The notes beneath the pieces were generated by a model. It had not been told where the DNA came from and did no database searches. It saw nothing but the letters and a program-made list of their open reading frames with translations. The translations under genes were made by a program, and so were the position numbers. From NCBI GenBank assembly GCA_032719365.1, contig CM064868.1:14178463-14242462 (forward strand): a DNA stretch of 64,000 bases, in the 5' to 3' direction. Position 1 is the stretch's first letter, and every line of letters starts with the position of its first letter. This document shows, piece by piece, positions 45,072-57,367 of the stretch. The DNA comes from Prinsepia uniflora (lineage: Eukaryota; Streptophyta; Magnoliopsida; Rosales; Rosaceae).

Positions 45072-46942
45072 TGTTACATTCGATCTCGAAAATACAAAAT
45101 TCGAAAAAATTGAGAAATCACCAAATTACCCTCAACAAATTTCGTACATGCCTGTTTTACTGAATTACCTGCCATTTCCTTAGGCCTAGCTACTCCTGAG
45201 GCCCAAGAGATGGAATTTATCCAAACTAAGGGTGGTAAACACATGTTGGGGCCAAGCCCATGACCCAATATTTTTTTTAACTCTTTCCAAACCAACACAC
45301 TCACCTTTTTGGACACACTGGCATCTTCTCCCTTACCTCCCCATCTAATAGACCATAGTGAGACCGTGGTGATGCCTCTACCACCATGAATAATCATGAC
45401 CAAGCTGCCGTGCTATTAGGTCACCTCCTCCCTTGAAGCCTTCTCAGCCTTTTGAACATACTGTGACAGGCCAAGACTAAGCGATAGAACACCATATGTC
45501 TTCCTTGACCCTACGACGCTAACTCCGACTTGCTTAGGCACTCAGACTACAAGTAACAGTCTCCTCTTAACGAGAAGAAGCTAGTCCTAGCAACATGCAC
45601 CGCCAACAACCGATGTGGCGAGAGACCTGAGACATACACGAACTAGACCCGGTTTCAGTTTAGTGAGTTTAAGGTATTTTTTAGGTGAGATTGATCCCAT
45701 TAACCCTAACCATTGTCTCATTCACACTTATAACTACTCTCTTATTCAATTTCATGTGGTTTTGTACGATGTGGAGTGGAGGAGGCGGCGGCCGGAATTG
45801 CAAAGCCATCGAGAAACTAGGAATCCCACAGCGGCTTAGGTAGGATTTTTACTTGGAAATTAGTTAACCAAACTCCTCTCCTCACGATAGTTTTAACCTT
45901 GTCATCACACGCAATTTTTGAGCACATTTAGGTGATAATCAAAGTATCATCGTTTTCTGGAAACATAGTGACTACTGAGACCTTCCTGACGTCGTAACGG
46001 CTAAATCATGTAATGACCCGTCCCAAATTTCGTAATTAATGAGTTTTAATTAAGGATTTATCAAGGATTAATTGAGGATTACCGGGATGATCGAGGTGAA
46101 ATTATGATTTTAACCTTAGACGTGTAAAATGTTGACTTTTGACCCAAGAATTCAATTGCACGTGGATCGAGGTCCATTACGTAGATCGAGACGTTACGTG
46201 TTCGTAGACAGGTGTCATGTCAAGATTGGACATCGTAGAGAGAAGTTACAGGTCTATAACTGTTTTCTATATTATTTCGATTGCACAAAAAACGAGGCAA
46301 TTGGCTTTGGTGTTTTGAAATTGGGACCCAAAATATCTTTGAAAGGACCATAAGATGAGTGACAAGTTTCACTCACCCAATGGCCCTCACATTACATACA
46401 TGCATCATCTCTCACTCTCTCTTTCATTTTGCATCCAAATCGAAACCCACCCCAAACCATTTTTCATCTTCATCTAGTACCAACTGAGGGCCACAGAGAG
46501 TGACTGAGAGAGTGAGGGAGGTCTTGAGAGATGTTGGACACGGCAGAGCTGCGGTGGTGGCCGAAAACCACGAAAAACAAGGTAAGCCGTGTGTTCGATT
46601 TTCGGGTTTGGGTTTTGGATGTGTTAAGAGGGTGATCTAATGCCATGGTTGGATTCTCTGAGGTCATACGACCAGGTTGGGTTAGAAAAGGAATGCAGTG
46701 GACGTCGTTGGAGGCTCCAGGGCACAGTGGCAGGTTGGCCATGAAGGTTCAAGGTTGGCTAGCCATTTTCAGGTACCTTCTGCACAATTTAAGGCCGTAG
46801 ATCCATTCCTAAGAGTGAGACGAGTTGAATGGAAGAAAAATGGTGTGTTTTGGCAGTTAGATGAGGGAGAATGGACCAGGTCAAGGTCGCGGGTTGAATT
46901 GACCCCTTACAGTCAAACAGGTCGACCCGTTTGAGATAGACG

Positions 46943-47290
46943 AAGATGACGTGGCAAGCCACGTCATCTTGTTAGCCCAAGTGGTAGAGATCAGTTGGTG
47001 CTACGTGGCAAGTTGTCAGAAGGTGTCAAGTTACGTGGTAACTGATGTGGCAAGTCCATGTCAGCGATGTCAAACCACGTGGACCATTAAGGTGGTGCCA
47101 CGTGGCAGTGTGTCAAACCTATTAGAGCTAACGTGGCATTCCACGTCAGCAATGTCAGAACACGTGGACCTGTGAGGTTGTGCCACGTGAAAAAGTGTCA
47201 GGGAGTTGTCAGATTGTCAGAGATGACGTGGTAGTACACGTGGTAGTGATGACGTCAGCAGGTGACATCATTATGTGACGTGGAAATGTT
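46943..47290. promoter_or_regulatory. Array of ACGT (bZIP-site-like) motifs in LTR
   Basis: About 14 ACGT cores in 350 bp, mostly as ACGTGGCA, CCACGTGG or TGACGTCA-like sites. It begins with a 28-bp near-perfect palindrome (arms 46943-46955 and 46958-46970, core TGACGTGGCA). ACGT cores with GGC flanks are the classic G-box/ABRE sites of plant bZIP factors. Whether anything binds is inference. Confidence 0.6.
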
Positions 47291-47991
47291 AGAGGGTGAC
47301 ATGTGGTACCAATCAGGGTGTGCCACATGGCAGGTGATGAGAGATGCCAGATGTCAGGTGTCAAGCTGATGTCAGCAGATGATGTCAGCGTTGACTTTTG
47401 TTGACCGGACTTTGACTGGCGTGTGTGGGCGCGTGGTACGAATTTCGAGGTTTTTAGCCTCGAAAAGCATGTTCATGACACGTTTACTATACCGAGACTT
47501 TTGAGGGTTTATATTATGGACTTGTATAGATGGTTAGTGACCCTTGGGTATGATTTGGACAGGTCTGGACATTTCAGAGACGTTGGACTAGCCTCGGTTT
47601 AGCTTACAATGCAGATTATGAGCGTGCAGCTTGGATAGTCAATGAGTGGTCATTTTCCTTATAAAATGATGCATGTACAATTTTTTTTATATGTTTTACG
47701 AACATGGTTTGAGATGCTTTGAGCATTTTCTTGGAAAATGTTATATTGCACGTATTTCGACATTTGTATTTTATGTGATACTTTGGGCTTAGACCGAGTT
47801 TTCTACGTGCTTGGAATTTCAGTGATTTGAATAATTTTTTGTTTATCAGTTTGAATGTTTTCATGGAGATGCATGAAAATGGCATTTCGGGCTTGTGTCC
47901 TAGTTGGTTTATGATTTGACTTAGGGTATAGTCAAACGTGAAATTGAACAATGTTTTGAATAGTGAAAAGATTTTCAGATTTGGAAATGAT

Positions 47992-48139
47992 ATATCGGAC
48001 TTGTGACCCAGTTCTGATTTATGATATGAGATTTTGGGCTTATGACTCTGTTCTGATTTGTGATACGATATTTCAGGCTTGTGACCCTGTTCTTATTTAT
48101 GATATGATATTTTGGGCTTGTGATCCCGTTATAAATGAT
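47992..48139. repeat. 39-bp tandem repeat, about 3.8 copies
   Basis: Diverged copies start at 47992, 48031, 48070 and 48109, each with the consensus GGCTTGTGACCCTGTTC. The period is a multiple of three, which creates a repetitive open frame that is not a gene. Confidence 0.85.
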
Positions 48140-50602
48140 TTTGACTCAAATTATGAGTCCTTGTGAACTTGAAAGAAAGATTATGATTTGAAAAGCTTTT
48201 CCTATCGATTTGATGTGTTTTGGAGGAAAGTGATGGTTTTGTGGAGCGTATTTTGATGAACCTGTATTTCGGGCGTAGAACCTATTGAGATACTTTGAGA
48301 TGATATGAGATACAAATGTTTGTGAACTGTTTTCCACACTACCATCCTCTATGATGTGATTGTTCCCTTTGGACGTTATAGATCCCGGAGTGGTATCCTT
48401 CTGACGTCGTAGATCTTGGAAAGGTCATGATTACACTGTATGGAGATGAATAGCTTCGAGGGGAGGCTCGGGCTCAGTAGTGTCAGATATGGACATTACC
48501 CGCACGTCGTAGATCCTGAGAATGCCATCACCCAGACATCGTAGATCTTGGGTGTATACTCGAACATAGTAATCCCGAATTGCACGTGTTACATTGATAT
48601 CGTGACTATCGTATGGAAGTGGATATTGGATATTGAGGATTGGTTGCTCATGTTTTGATTACTTATATTATGTCGAGATATTTGTTTTATGATCCGATTT
48701 TAAAGAAAACATTTGAGATTTAGTGTTCACTGATGCGTGCATACTTTTAATTGAAGGGTATAAATGTTATTTCCGAAATTATTTTCCAACTATTTATTTT
48801 TGTCCACTCACATTTTTAATGTTTTTGATACCTTTCAGGTTGATGGCAGATACAGGCTGTAATAGAGACCAAGACATCACACAACGCTGCATACTTTGGA
48901 AACCTTTGCGTACTCTAAAAACCCTGAGTGGGTTATGGTCTTATCCCTGATTTGACGCGTGGTGTCAGATGGGAGTAGGACATCCCACGATAATCCAGGG
49001 GGATTAGGGATGGGTCCTGTCAAGAAGGTAGACGTTGATGAGTAGATGTAAATCAACCTATTTCATGTTGAAATCGAGTCAGATTAGAGGAAACTAGGCC
49101 TCGTTGAAAAACTGACTACGACATCGGTCGATGAAGGTGACGACGGCAGTCTGGTCGTTGTCTCTGACGAAACTCCAGCGATGGTGGGTCAATGGTTAAC
49201 TACCGTTAGTCAACTATTATTCTTAATGGTTAACTAACAACGTCATAATGGAATATTCCATGGAATATTTTAGGGAATATTCGAGGAAGTGCAAGGACAC
49301 TTTTTGGGAAATTTTTGAGTTGTTTAAGTATTTTCTAAGTCCGTTTTTCAAGCCGTTTTAATCTCGTTTTAATACAATTTATGTGAGATTTCTTATAGTT
49401 TTATTTGAAATTCAGAGGGTAACCTTTTGGTTGGATTCATTTAGGATTGTGACGAGATTGGAACTTGATGAGTTTAGTGCTTGTAATAGTTTGATTTGTC
49501 GGGTGATTCGACTCCCCAACCAGTGTGAGTGGATCCCCTTCCTCAAACTTATTTTATATTAATATTTTATTTGGACGTTATATGATGAGTATGGTGGTTA
49601 TTTTTTGAGCATACTTGATTGGCTAAGTTTCATGACATAATATACTTGGATTGACCACTTTTATGATTGATTATCTTGGGGTGCCACCCTTGCATGTGGC
49701 ATGCTAGCTTAGGATATTACTTGATCATGAGTTGCATGTATGTGAATGGTGAGTTAGTTGTTACATATGCATATCTAGATAGTTCATGGATGCCATTTGT
49801 GCATATAAGTCCCTGGGGTATTATTAAGTAAGAGATGTTTGAACTCACTTTAGGAGTCGCTGGTATCTAGTATCTGTCTGTAGGCCACAGACCAGTCTCC
49901 ACGTGATTGTTCACCTGCGTTGCTCGCAATATTGGTTAATAACGCCAGCTTGATTCTCCAGCTCCAGGGAACATGTGGTGACAGTGCTCTGCACCCAGTT
50001 TTCACGTAGTCGTGGTACGCAAGCAACCAACTTTGTCATGAGATTATGACTAGAGCGACTCATGAGCAAGAGTTCAGTGGGTTGACATGTGATACATATA
50101 TTTTTAGCATGACACATTTGATCATTATTATATTCATGTTGTTTCTCGTACTACGTGCAAGTTTAAAATGACGGTTTGAGTTTTCTAAAATCGGGGGTTA
50201 AAATATAATTCATTAATTTATGGTTCTACACTGAAATAGATTACTGGGTCCACCCACCCTTTGTTTTTGGAACACCTCGGGTCCTTGTGGTGTTTCATGT
50301 ACATCGAGGAGACTGGCTAGTTGCACTGACATACGCTCCTAGGGTTGGAGTGACGTGGTGGAAATTAAGTAATACAGGTAGTGACAAAATTATATGATCA
50401 TTATTAGTGTCCATGCTTTGTACTTTTGTTGTTGCGATAAAATGTAATCGGGTTTCACAGGTTATGTTTTCACTCGACCCCTCAAAACGAAGCGTTTTAA
50501 TTAAATGGTTTTCGTCATCTGGATGTTATTGTCCAGATGTTGGTTAACATACTTCGATCTTCGTGTCTTAAACGATTTTCTAGATCGAGGTCTGTCACTA
50601 GA

Positions 50603-51545
50603 CACCTCTTTGCATGATTTTATGTTGTAATGTTTTGAATATGATTTCGAAATGATTGTTTGATGATTTTTCGGATTTTTCGATTCCTAATTACTAGACA
50701 CAGATTTTACGATTGTTTGTGGAAATTGTGTTTTGGGTTCAGGCCCTAATTTTGGAAATGGTTTGCCTTGGTTTTAAGTCCAGAATTGTGTTAAATGAGT
50801 TTTCTTAGTTTTGTGGACTATTTTCTACAATCAACCATCTTTGGATATCGTCAGCGCTCAGACGTCAGGAGTTCAGCTCCGCAGATCCTGAGGCTGGAGA
50901 TATGGCAGCTTCCGGATAGGAGCAGCCTGAGCCTATGTTGGCTTGCTAGACATCGCTAATTCCAAAGATGAGACTCAGACGTTCGAAGCTCAGCTCCACA
51001 GATTCGGAAGCTGTCTACGTTGTACAGAATATTCAACTAGCAGATGCTAGAATGTGTAGTTAGTAGATTGAGGATTGGCTGGTTTGGATTTACTGTTTTT
51101 AGATCGGTTTTTATGATTTACTGTTATTTGATTGGTTGGTTTTGTTTTACTGATGTTTGTGTCCGTGCTATTTTATGACTGGGATTCTAGAAAAATGTGG
51201 GTCACTGACTGTTTAATGATATATTATGATTGTTGTGGTCCCACAATTTATGGTTTGTTTTGACTTAGAATTCGATTGCTTTGATTTTACTATATGCATG
51301 TATTGTTTTAGAAATTGGAGGTAAAGGTTTATTTTTTGGGGAAAATGCGTTTTTAAATATTTATTTTTGTTCGCTTACATTTTTCATATTTTTGATGACC
51401 CTCTAAGCCGTTACACATAACTCGGGGATGATCGAGAGGCGGAGACATGAGTTGTAAATCAATACGAGTATTCCTTATTTGACAAGTATTGAGAGTAATA
51501 TCAGAATTTTGGATCGCTTTGGCAACCAGGAGTAGAGCCAGACAT
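50603..51545 (+). repeat. Outer Ty3/gypsy LTR, right part
   Basis: Continuation of the LTR starting at 35294, with hairpin-like modules (CAGACGTCAGGAG, GCAGATCCTGAGGCTGGAG) at 50850-51015 that match the module of other LTRs here. The end is unclear: GGAGTAGAGCCAGACATG at about 51527 resembles the pre-end region of the related LTRs, and no GTCA terminus or target duplication was found. Confidence 0.55.
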
Positions 51546-51996
51546 GATTATTAAAGCGATTTTAAAACGATCCTATCAATTTAGCCTTTTTTTTGCTTTA
51601 TATATATATATAAATTATATATATTCTTATTCCATTAATAAAATTTCAAATTTTCTCAAAAAAAAAAAATCCCGATGGACATTAATGTCTCTGCATTTTG
51701 AGATGATGAATTCAGCTGCAGATCGATGATTTGGCGAAATTGGGTTGTATGGCCCAGGTGCCTAATTAAAAAGTTTGAGCAAATGTCTCCAATGATTTTC
51801 TCCATCTAATTAAAAACTGATTAATATATATTCCATATAGTATTGAATTAACTTGGATAGCGACTAATTAATAATATATCAGTTCCAAGTTACAACATAG
51901 AATCCAATTAAGCATCAAAGAAATAAACATGAATCAAAGAAATAAAGGCCGGTGGTAAGCTAAATCCCGGCCATAATCCTTTTCCTATCTCTTTTC
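51546..51996. other. AT-rich spacer and BBE 3' flank
   Basis: TA-rich stretch (51600-51625), an A-run at about 51657-51669, and the 3' flank of the split BBE locus. No ORF is supported. Confidence 0.5.
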
Positions 51997-52533
51997 TCAA
52001 GAGGTGGTCGGGATGCTTTGCTCATGCTTGAAAAAGTTATGAGGATCAACCGCGGTCTTCGTTCGCACCAGTCTATCAAAATTACCCTTGAAATACTTGC
52101 TTCCATAAACTTGCGCAATTCGAAAGCTAGTCTCATTAGCCGCATTGGCGCCCACGTCAAGATCTCTATAATTTTGAAACGCCTCTCTTGGCCTCCTCGA
52201 CACAAATGGAGTCATTTCTTTCTACAGCTTTCTCGACAAATCAATGTACTTGTTTGCACTTTCATCCCCTTCTCCACTCCAATAAATCCAATAATGAATC
52301 AGAAATAGGTTCTCAGCTCTGTGAGGGAATGGAGTTGCCGACTCGAAAATCTCACTCATTCTCCCGCCGTAGGGGTTCAACTGCATCCACACATTCTCCA
52401 CCTCCAACTGCCATCTTCCATATAGATTCTATCCCTTCCTTTGGAATCGGTTGCTTCACATAATCAGACTTAACTTTGAACAACAAGGGTGGCGGCCCAT
52501 TTGTTCGGTTAAGTAGAACCTCAAGCGGGGTCC

Positions 52534-53110
52534 TGTTGGAGTGTAATGTGTGCACTGGTATGACTTGGCAGTGTTTGTTATTGCCAACTCGAGGAGACAT
52601 ATGTCATAGCAAGAGAAAAGAGTACAAGTCAGCAAATGAGTGAGGTGGATTCAGTTAGTGAGTGAGTGACGTGGTTGTGTGATGCTGAAGCTAAGGGAGT
52701 GTCACTATCACATGTAACTGTCATGCTGTGTGTGTGAGAGTGAGAGAATGTGTGAGTGAGGGTGAATATATGAATTGTAATCGTCCTACACAAAACTAAT
52801 GAGAATTGAAGTGGTACAGTGAGAATCAAAGAGATTCTGATCACTATGATACCAAGAACAATCCATTCACATTCATCTTGCATTTTATCAAACACATAGA
52901 GTGCATCCTGCAATTCTGTGAATTTGTACAGAATTGCTTGATCGATTAAAACCAGAATTCAGAGAGGAAGAGAGTAATCTATCCTAAACACAAACGAGCT
53001 AATCTCGTGTTCAATTCAGCTAGAGAATAAGGAAAGAAGCAAACCTGGAAACCAATGAAACAGTGCACTCGATGAACCTTGATCGACTCTTCTGCTTTTG
53101 AAATCCAATA
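52534..53110 (+). repeat. 5' LTR of Copia element
   Basis: 577 bp, TGTTGGAGTGTAATG to GAAATCCAATA, directly followed by the primer site. Confidence 0.93.
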
Positions 53111-53122
53111 TGGTATCAGAGC
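53111..53122 (+). promoter_or_regulatory. Primer binding site of Copia element
   Basis: TGGTATCAGAGC, abutting the LTR with no spacer; complementary to initiator-Met tRNA. Confidence 0.92.
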
Positions 53123-53242
53123 AGGTTGATCTGCTTATATGGGGCGTCTGATTGTGTTGATACTTCCGCGAGTTGAAATCGACTGAGCCAGTAAAGAAAC
53201 TGTTGTGTGATTCCGGTTTCTTTCTTCGAGATCAAGAAATCA

Positions 53243-56200
53243 ATGGCAGGAGCTGGAGATCCCAAGTTACCTGTATTCAAAGGAGAGAATTATGATTTTT
53301 GGAGCATCAAAATGAGAACGGCATTAAAGGCTTGTGATCTATGGCCTATTGTCACTCAGGGATTGCCAGAACCTAAGTATGAGAGTGAGGATGAGGAAAT
53401 CGAGCAAGATGTAAGTCATGCTGATCTGATCAAGAATGCTAAGGCTCTAAATCTGATTCAGAATTCTGTATCAGAGGAGATCTTCCCAAGAATCTCAAAT
53501 ATTGAGATTGCTAAGCAAGCATGGGATGTTCTTAAAAAGGAATTCAGAGGAGACCCTAAGGTAAGAGCTGTAGAACTTCAAGCTCTTAGAAGGGATTTTG
53601 AATATACTCGTATGAGACAGGATGAAAGTTTCTCTGCTTATCTTTCTAGACTCTTGATCACTGTTAATCAAATGAAAACCTATGGAGAAGAGATAACTGA
53701 GAAAAGACTCACTCAAAAGATATTAATCAGCCTAACTAAAACATATGATTCCATAGTGTCAATTCTAGAAGAAACTAGGGACTTGGACCTGGTTAGTGTT
53801 GAGAGCATTTCTGCTTCCATCAGAGCCTTTGATTAAAGGTTGGAAATGCACAATGAGGCTGAGGTTGAGAGAGCCTTCACGAGTATGAATGTTTCTGGTA
53901 AATCTCAGGGACAATCCAGGACTGGTTCCTGGAAAGCAAAGAAGTTTCAGGGAAGGCCAGGATCTAGACCCTGGGCTTCTGATAAAGCTAAGGAAACTAT
54001 GAGGCAGGAGAAACCTACAGAAACTCAGAGAGGAGAAGTTAAGAAGGTTTTCTGCAAGGATTGTAACAAGCATCACTGGGGTGAGTGCTGGTTGAAGGGT
54101 GGCAGAGTGAAGTGCTTCAAGTGCTCTAGATTTGGTCACATGGCAAGGAACTGCCCAGGAAAACAACCTGCTACAGTTGTTGCTCAGAAAGCTGAAGAAG
54201 CTGAAGGAAGTATGTTCTATGCTTGTCACTCAGCATCAATAGAACATGATGAAGCTGTTTGGTACCTGGACAGTGGATGTAGCAATCACATGACTGGCCA
54301 TGAGTCCTTGCTGACCAATATTGACAGGAATCTAAATGTGAAAGTGAAAATGGGTACGGGTGATCTTGTTCAGGTGACAGGAAAAGGTTCCCTGCTTGTT
54401 CACACGGATCAGGGAGATAAATACATCAAGGAAGTTATGCTTGTACCTGGATTAGATGAAAATCTGTTGAGTGTGGGACAGATGGTAGAACATGGGTACA
54501 GCCTGGTGTTTGGAAACAGATTTGCAGAAATCTTTGAAGATGAGACCTTGAAGCAAAGAGTGGCAAGGGTTCCTATGACAGGAAGCAGGTGTTTCAAGCT
54601 GTCACTCAACTATGTGAATTTCAGAACTAAGGAACCTGAAACAGTTGAGGGTTTGAAGGCAAGCACTGAAGAAGGTACTGAGTTGTGGCATCTGAGGTTT
54701 GGTCATTTAAACCTTGCTAGCCTGAGACAACTTAAACAGAAAGATATGGTGATTGGATTGCCTAGTTTACATGGAGAAAAGGGGGTGTGTGAAGGATGCA
54801 TAGCTGGAAAACATCATGTTAGTTCCTTTGATACTCAAGGAGCTTGGAGGGCATCCTCACCATTAGAACTCATACACACAGATGTGTGTGGACCTATGCA
54901 AACAGAAACAATTGGAGGCAATCTGTATTTCCTAACATTCATTGATGATCATTCAAGAATGTGCTGGGTGTATTTCTTAAGACACAAGTTAGGGGTCTTG
55001 AATGTGTTTAAGAAATTCAAGGCTATGATAGAATTGCAGAGTGGATTCAAGATTAAGAAGCTGAGAAGTGACAGGGGAGGAGAGTATATGTCTAATGAGT
55101 TTCAGAAAGTTCTTGATGAAGCAGGAATTGAAAGGCAACTAACTGTGGCCTATTCTCCCCAACAAAATGGGGTAGCTGAAAGGAAGAACAGGACTGTTGT
55201 AGAAATGGCTAAGTCAATGCTTCATTGTAAGCATTTACCCTATAAGTTTTGGGGAGAAGCAGTTAACACTGCTGTATATCTCCTAAATCGATGTCCTACA
55301 AAGGCTGTGTTAAACAAGACTCCATTTGAAGTGTTCTCAGGAAGAAGACCAGGGGTGACACATTTGAGAGTTTTTGGATCCCTATGCTATATGCATGTTC
55401 CAAAACAGACCAGGCAGAAGTTGGATGATTCCAGCAGTAAAGGAATTTTTGTAGGCTATGGAAGCTGTGAAAAAGGCTACAGAGTTTACAGTTTGGAAAG
55501 CAGGAAAGTCGTGGTGTCTAGAAGTGTGATTTTCAATGAGAAAAGTCACTGGAACTGGGAGAAGCTTGAGGAGGTTACACGTTGCATTCCTCTAAGTTTC
55601 AATGTTGGAGATTCTCAGACAGAACCAGCAACATCAACTCATTCTCTTAGCCTGACTAGCCTAGGCCCAAGTGAAGATGATCAACCTAGTCACAGTCCTG
55701 ATCATTCATCCAGTAGTGCTGCAGGAAGCTCTACAGAAGAGACTAGTGATACACCTGTGAGACTAAGAAGCTTAAGTGACATCTATGCCAGATGTCACAT
55801 GAGCATGATAGAACCAGAAGGTTTCATAGAGGCAGCTAAAGAACCTGTTTGGAGAAAAGCAATGGAGGCTGAAATAGAGATGATTGAGAAGAATGGAACA
55901 TGGGAACTTGTGGAGAGACCTACAGTTAAACCTGTGATAGGTGTCAAGTGGGTGTTCAAGACTAAACTGAATCTTGATGGTTCAGTAAAGAAGCACAAGG
56001 CCAGATTGGTTGCAAAAGGGTATGTACAAAAGCCTGGTGTGGACTTCAATGAGACGTTTGCTCCAGTAGCAAGGCTGGACACAGTCAGAGTTTTGATTGC
56101 TTTAGCAGCACAAAGAAGATAGGAGCTGTTTCAACTAGATGTGAAGTCTGCTTTCTTGAATGGTGTACTAGATGAGGAGGTGTACATTGATCAACCTGAA

Positions 56201-57367
56201 GGCTTTGAGGTTCAAGGGAATGAATCCAAGGTCTGCAAATTGCACAAGGCTCTCTATGGTCTGAAACAAGCACCAAGGGCTTGGTATGGTGAGATAGATT
56301 CTTACCTACTAAGCTGTGATTTTGAAAGAAGCACAAGTGAGCCTACTTTGTACTTAAAGAGAAAACAAAGTGAGGGGACTTTGATTGTGTCTATCTATGT
56401 GGATGACATAATCTATACTGGTTACAGCACAAGGATGATGACTGAGTTCAAACAGGATATGATGAGAAAGTATGAAATGACAGACTTGGGACTACTTCAT
56501 CATTTCCTAGGAATGGGAATTCTGCAGTCCAGTGAGGGAATTTATATTCACCAAAGGAAGTATGCTGCAACTCTCCTTGAGAAGTTTGGTCTTAAAGATT
56601 GCAAACCTGTCAGCATACCAGTTGCAACTAGTGACAAGTTACAGAAGGAAGATGGAAGTGGATCTGCAGATGAGGAATTATACAGGCAGATTGTTGGAAG
56701 TCTGCTCTATCTCACTGCTACTAGACCAGATGTGATGTTTGCAGCAAGTTTGCTGTCAAGATTCATGCACAATCCAACCAAGAAACATCTTGGGACTGCC
56801 AGAAGAGTCCTAAGATATGTTCAAGGAACCTTGAACTTTGGGATTGGATACAGGAAGGGGAAGACTGCTATCCTAGTAGGATACTGTGATAGTGATTGGG
56901 GAGGCTCTATTGATGACATGAAGAGTACCTCTGGTTATGCTTTCACACTAGGAAGTGGTGTATTCTCATGGGCCTCTGTAAAACAGTCTAGTGTGGCCCT
57001 CTCAACAGCAGAATCTGAGTATGTTAGTGCTTCAGAGGCAACTACTCAGGCTGTTTGGTTAAGGTTTGTCCTAGGTGAACTAGGAGAAGAGCAGATAGAA
57101 GCTACTCCTCTCATGTGTGATAACATGTCTGCAATTGCCATGGCCAGGAACCCTGTGTTCCATCAAAAGACCAAGCATATTCACAGAAGGTGGCACTATA
57201 TAAGAGATGCAATTCAGAATGGAGAAGTTTCCATTCAGTATTGTAGGTCTGAAGAACAGGTGGCAGACATATTCACTAAGGCTCTCCCTAAGGAACGGTT
57301 TTACTACCTAAGAGAACTACTAGGAGTAATACCAGTGAACACCTTAGGAGGGGCTGTTGGAGTGTAA
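53243..57367 (+). pseudogene. Copia gag-pol polyprotein, two nonsense codons
   Basis: Start taken at MAGAGDPKLPVF (53243); an upstream in-frame ATG lies at 53207. Gag (ENYDFWSIKMRTALKACDLW), then TAA at 53834-53836; a Cys/His cluster CKDCNKHHWGEC; zinc knuckle CFKCSRFGHMARNC; protease WYLDSGCSNHMTG; pre-integrase LWHLRFGHLNLASL; integrase TDVCGPMQ, FIDDHSRM, RSDRGGEYMSNEF, NGVAERKNRT; RT KWVFKTKLNLDGSVKKHKAR, then TAG at 56120-56122; LDVKSAFLNGVLDEEVYIDQ, LYGLKQAPRAWY, VSIYVDDIIYTG; RNase H GYCDSDWGGS, LSTAESEYVSAS. Both stops could come from single C-to-T changes of CAA and CAG. The frame ends 13 bp inside the 3' LTR. All catalytic motifs remain, so this copy died recently. Confidence 0.95.
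57343..57354 (+). promoter_or_regulatory. Polypurine tract of Copia element
   Basis: TTAGGAGGGGC, abutting the 3' LTR; short but in the expected place. Confidence 0.65.

Larger units (their letters stand above)
46009..49022 (+). mobile_element. Solo LTR, Ty3/gypsy, inside another LTR
   Basis: 3014 bp starting TGTAATGACCCGTCCC and ending ATGGGTCCTGTCA. The flanking 3' LTR continues on each side (compare CTAAATCA before and AGAAGGTAG after with TAAAGCAGGTAG in the 5' LTR at about 37363). The target duplication is not perfect by eye. It contains the GTAGACAGGTGTCATGTC core motif (about 46204), an ACGT-rich array (46943-47290), a 39-bp tandem repeat and hairpin modules at 48370-48555. Confidence 0.82.
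36464..50597 (+). mobile_element. Decayed Ty3/gypsy element holding two solo LTRs
   Basis: A complete element flanked by a perfect 5-bp duplication CTAGA (36459-36463 and 50598-50602). The 5' LTR (36464-38776) starts TGTTGCATCCCATCCC and ends GTGTCA; the 3' LTR starts TGTTACATTCGATCTC at 45072 and ends TCTGTCA at 50597. A primer-site-like TTGGTATTAGAG follows the 5' LTR and a purine tract precedes the 3' LTR. The internal part, about 4.1 kb without the solo LTR, has no recognisable gag or pol, so it is either a decayed copy or a non-autonomous type. The tail before the purine tract (FRGKNFFKGG-like reading) is typical of chromovirus ends. Confidence 0.9.
45072..50597 (+). repeat. 3' LTR of decayed element, split by a solo LTR
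   Basis: Left part 45072-46008 and right part 49023-50597, about 2512 bp without the insert, against 2313 bp in the 5' LTR. Most of the excess is an extra segment of roughly 190 bp at about 49840-50035 that has no counterpart in the 5' LTR. Ends TCTGTCA followed by CTAGA. Confidence 0.85.

Noticed and set aside
45074..45403. 109-codon minus-strand ORF
   Set aside because: Lies within the 3' LTR of the decayed element and is not kept open in the 5' LTR.
49837..50035. tRNA-derived SINE
   Set aside because: No A-box or B-box promoter and no A/T-rich tail visible; kept only as an unexplained segment.
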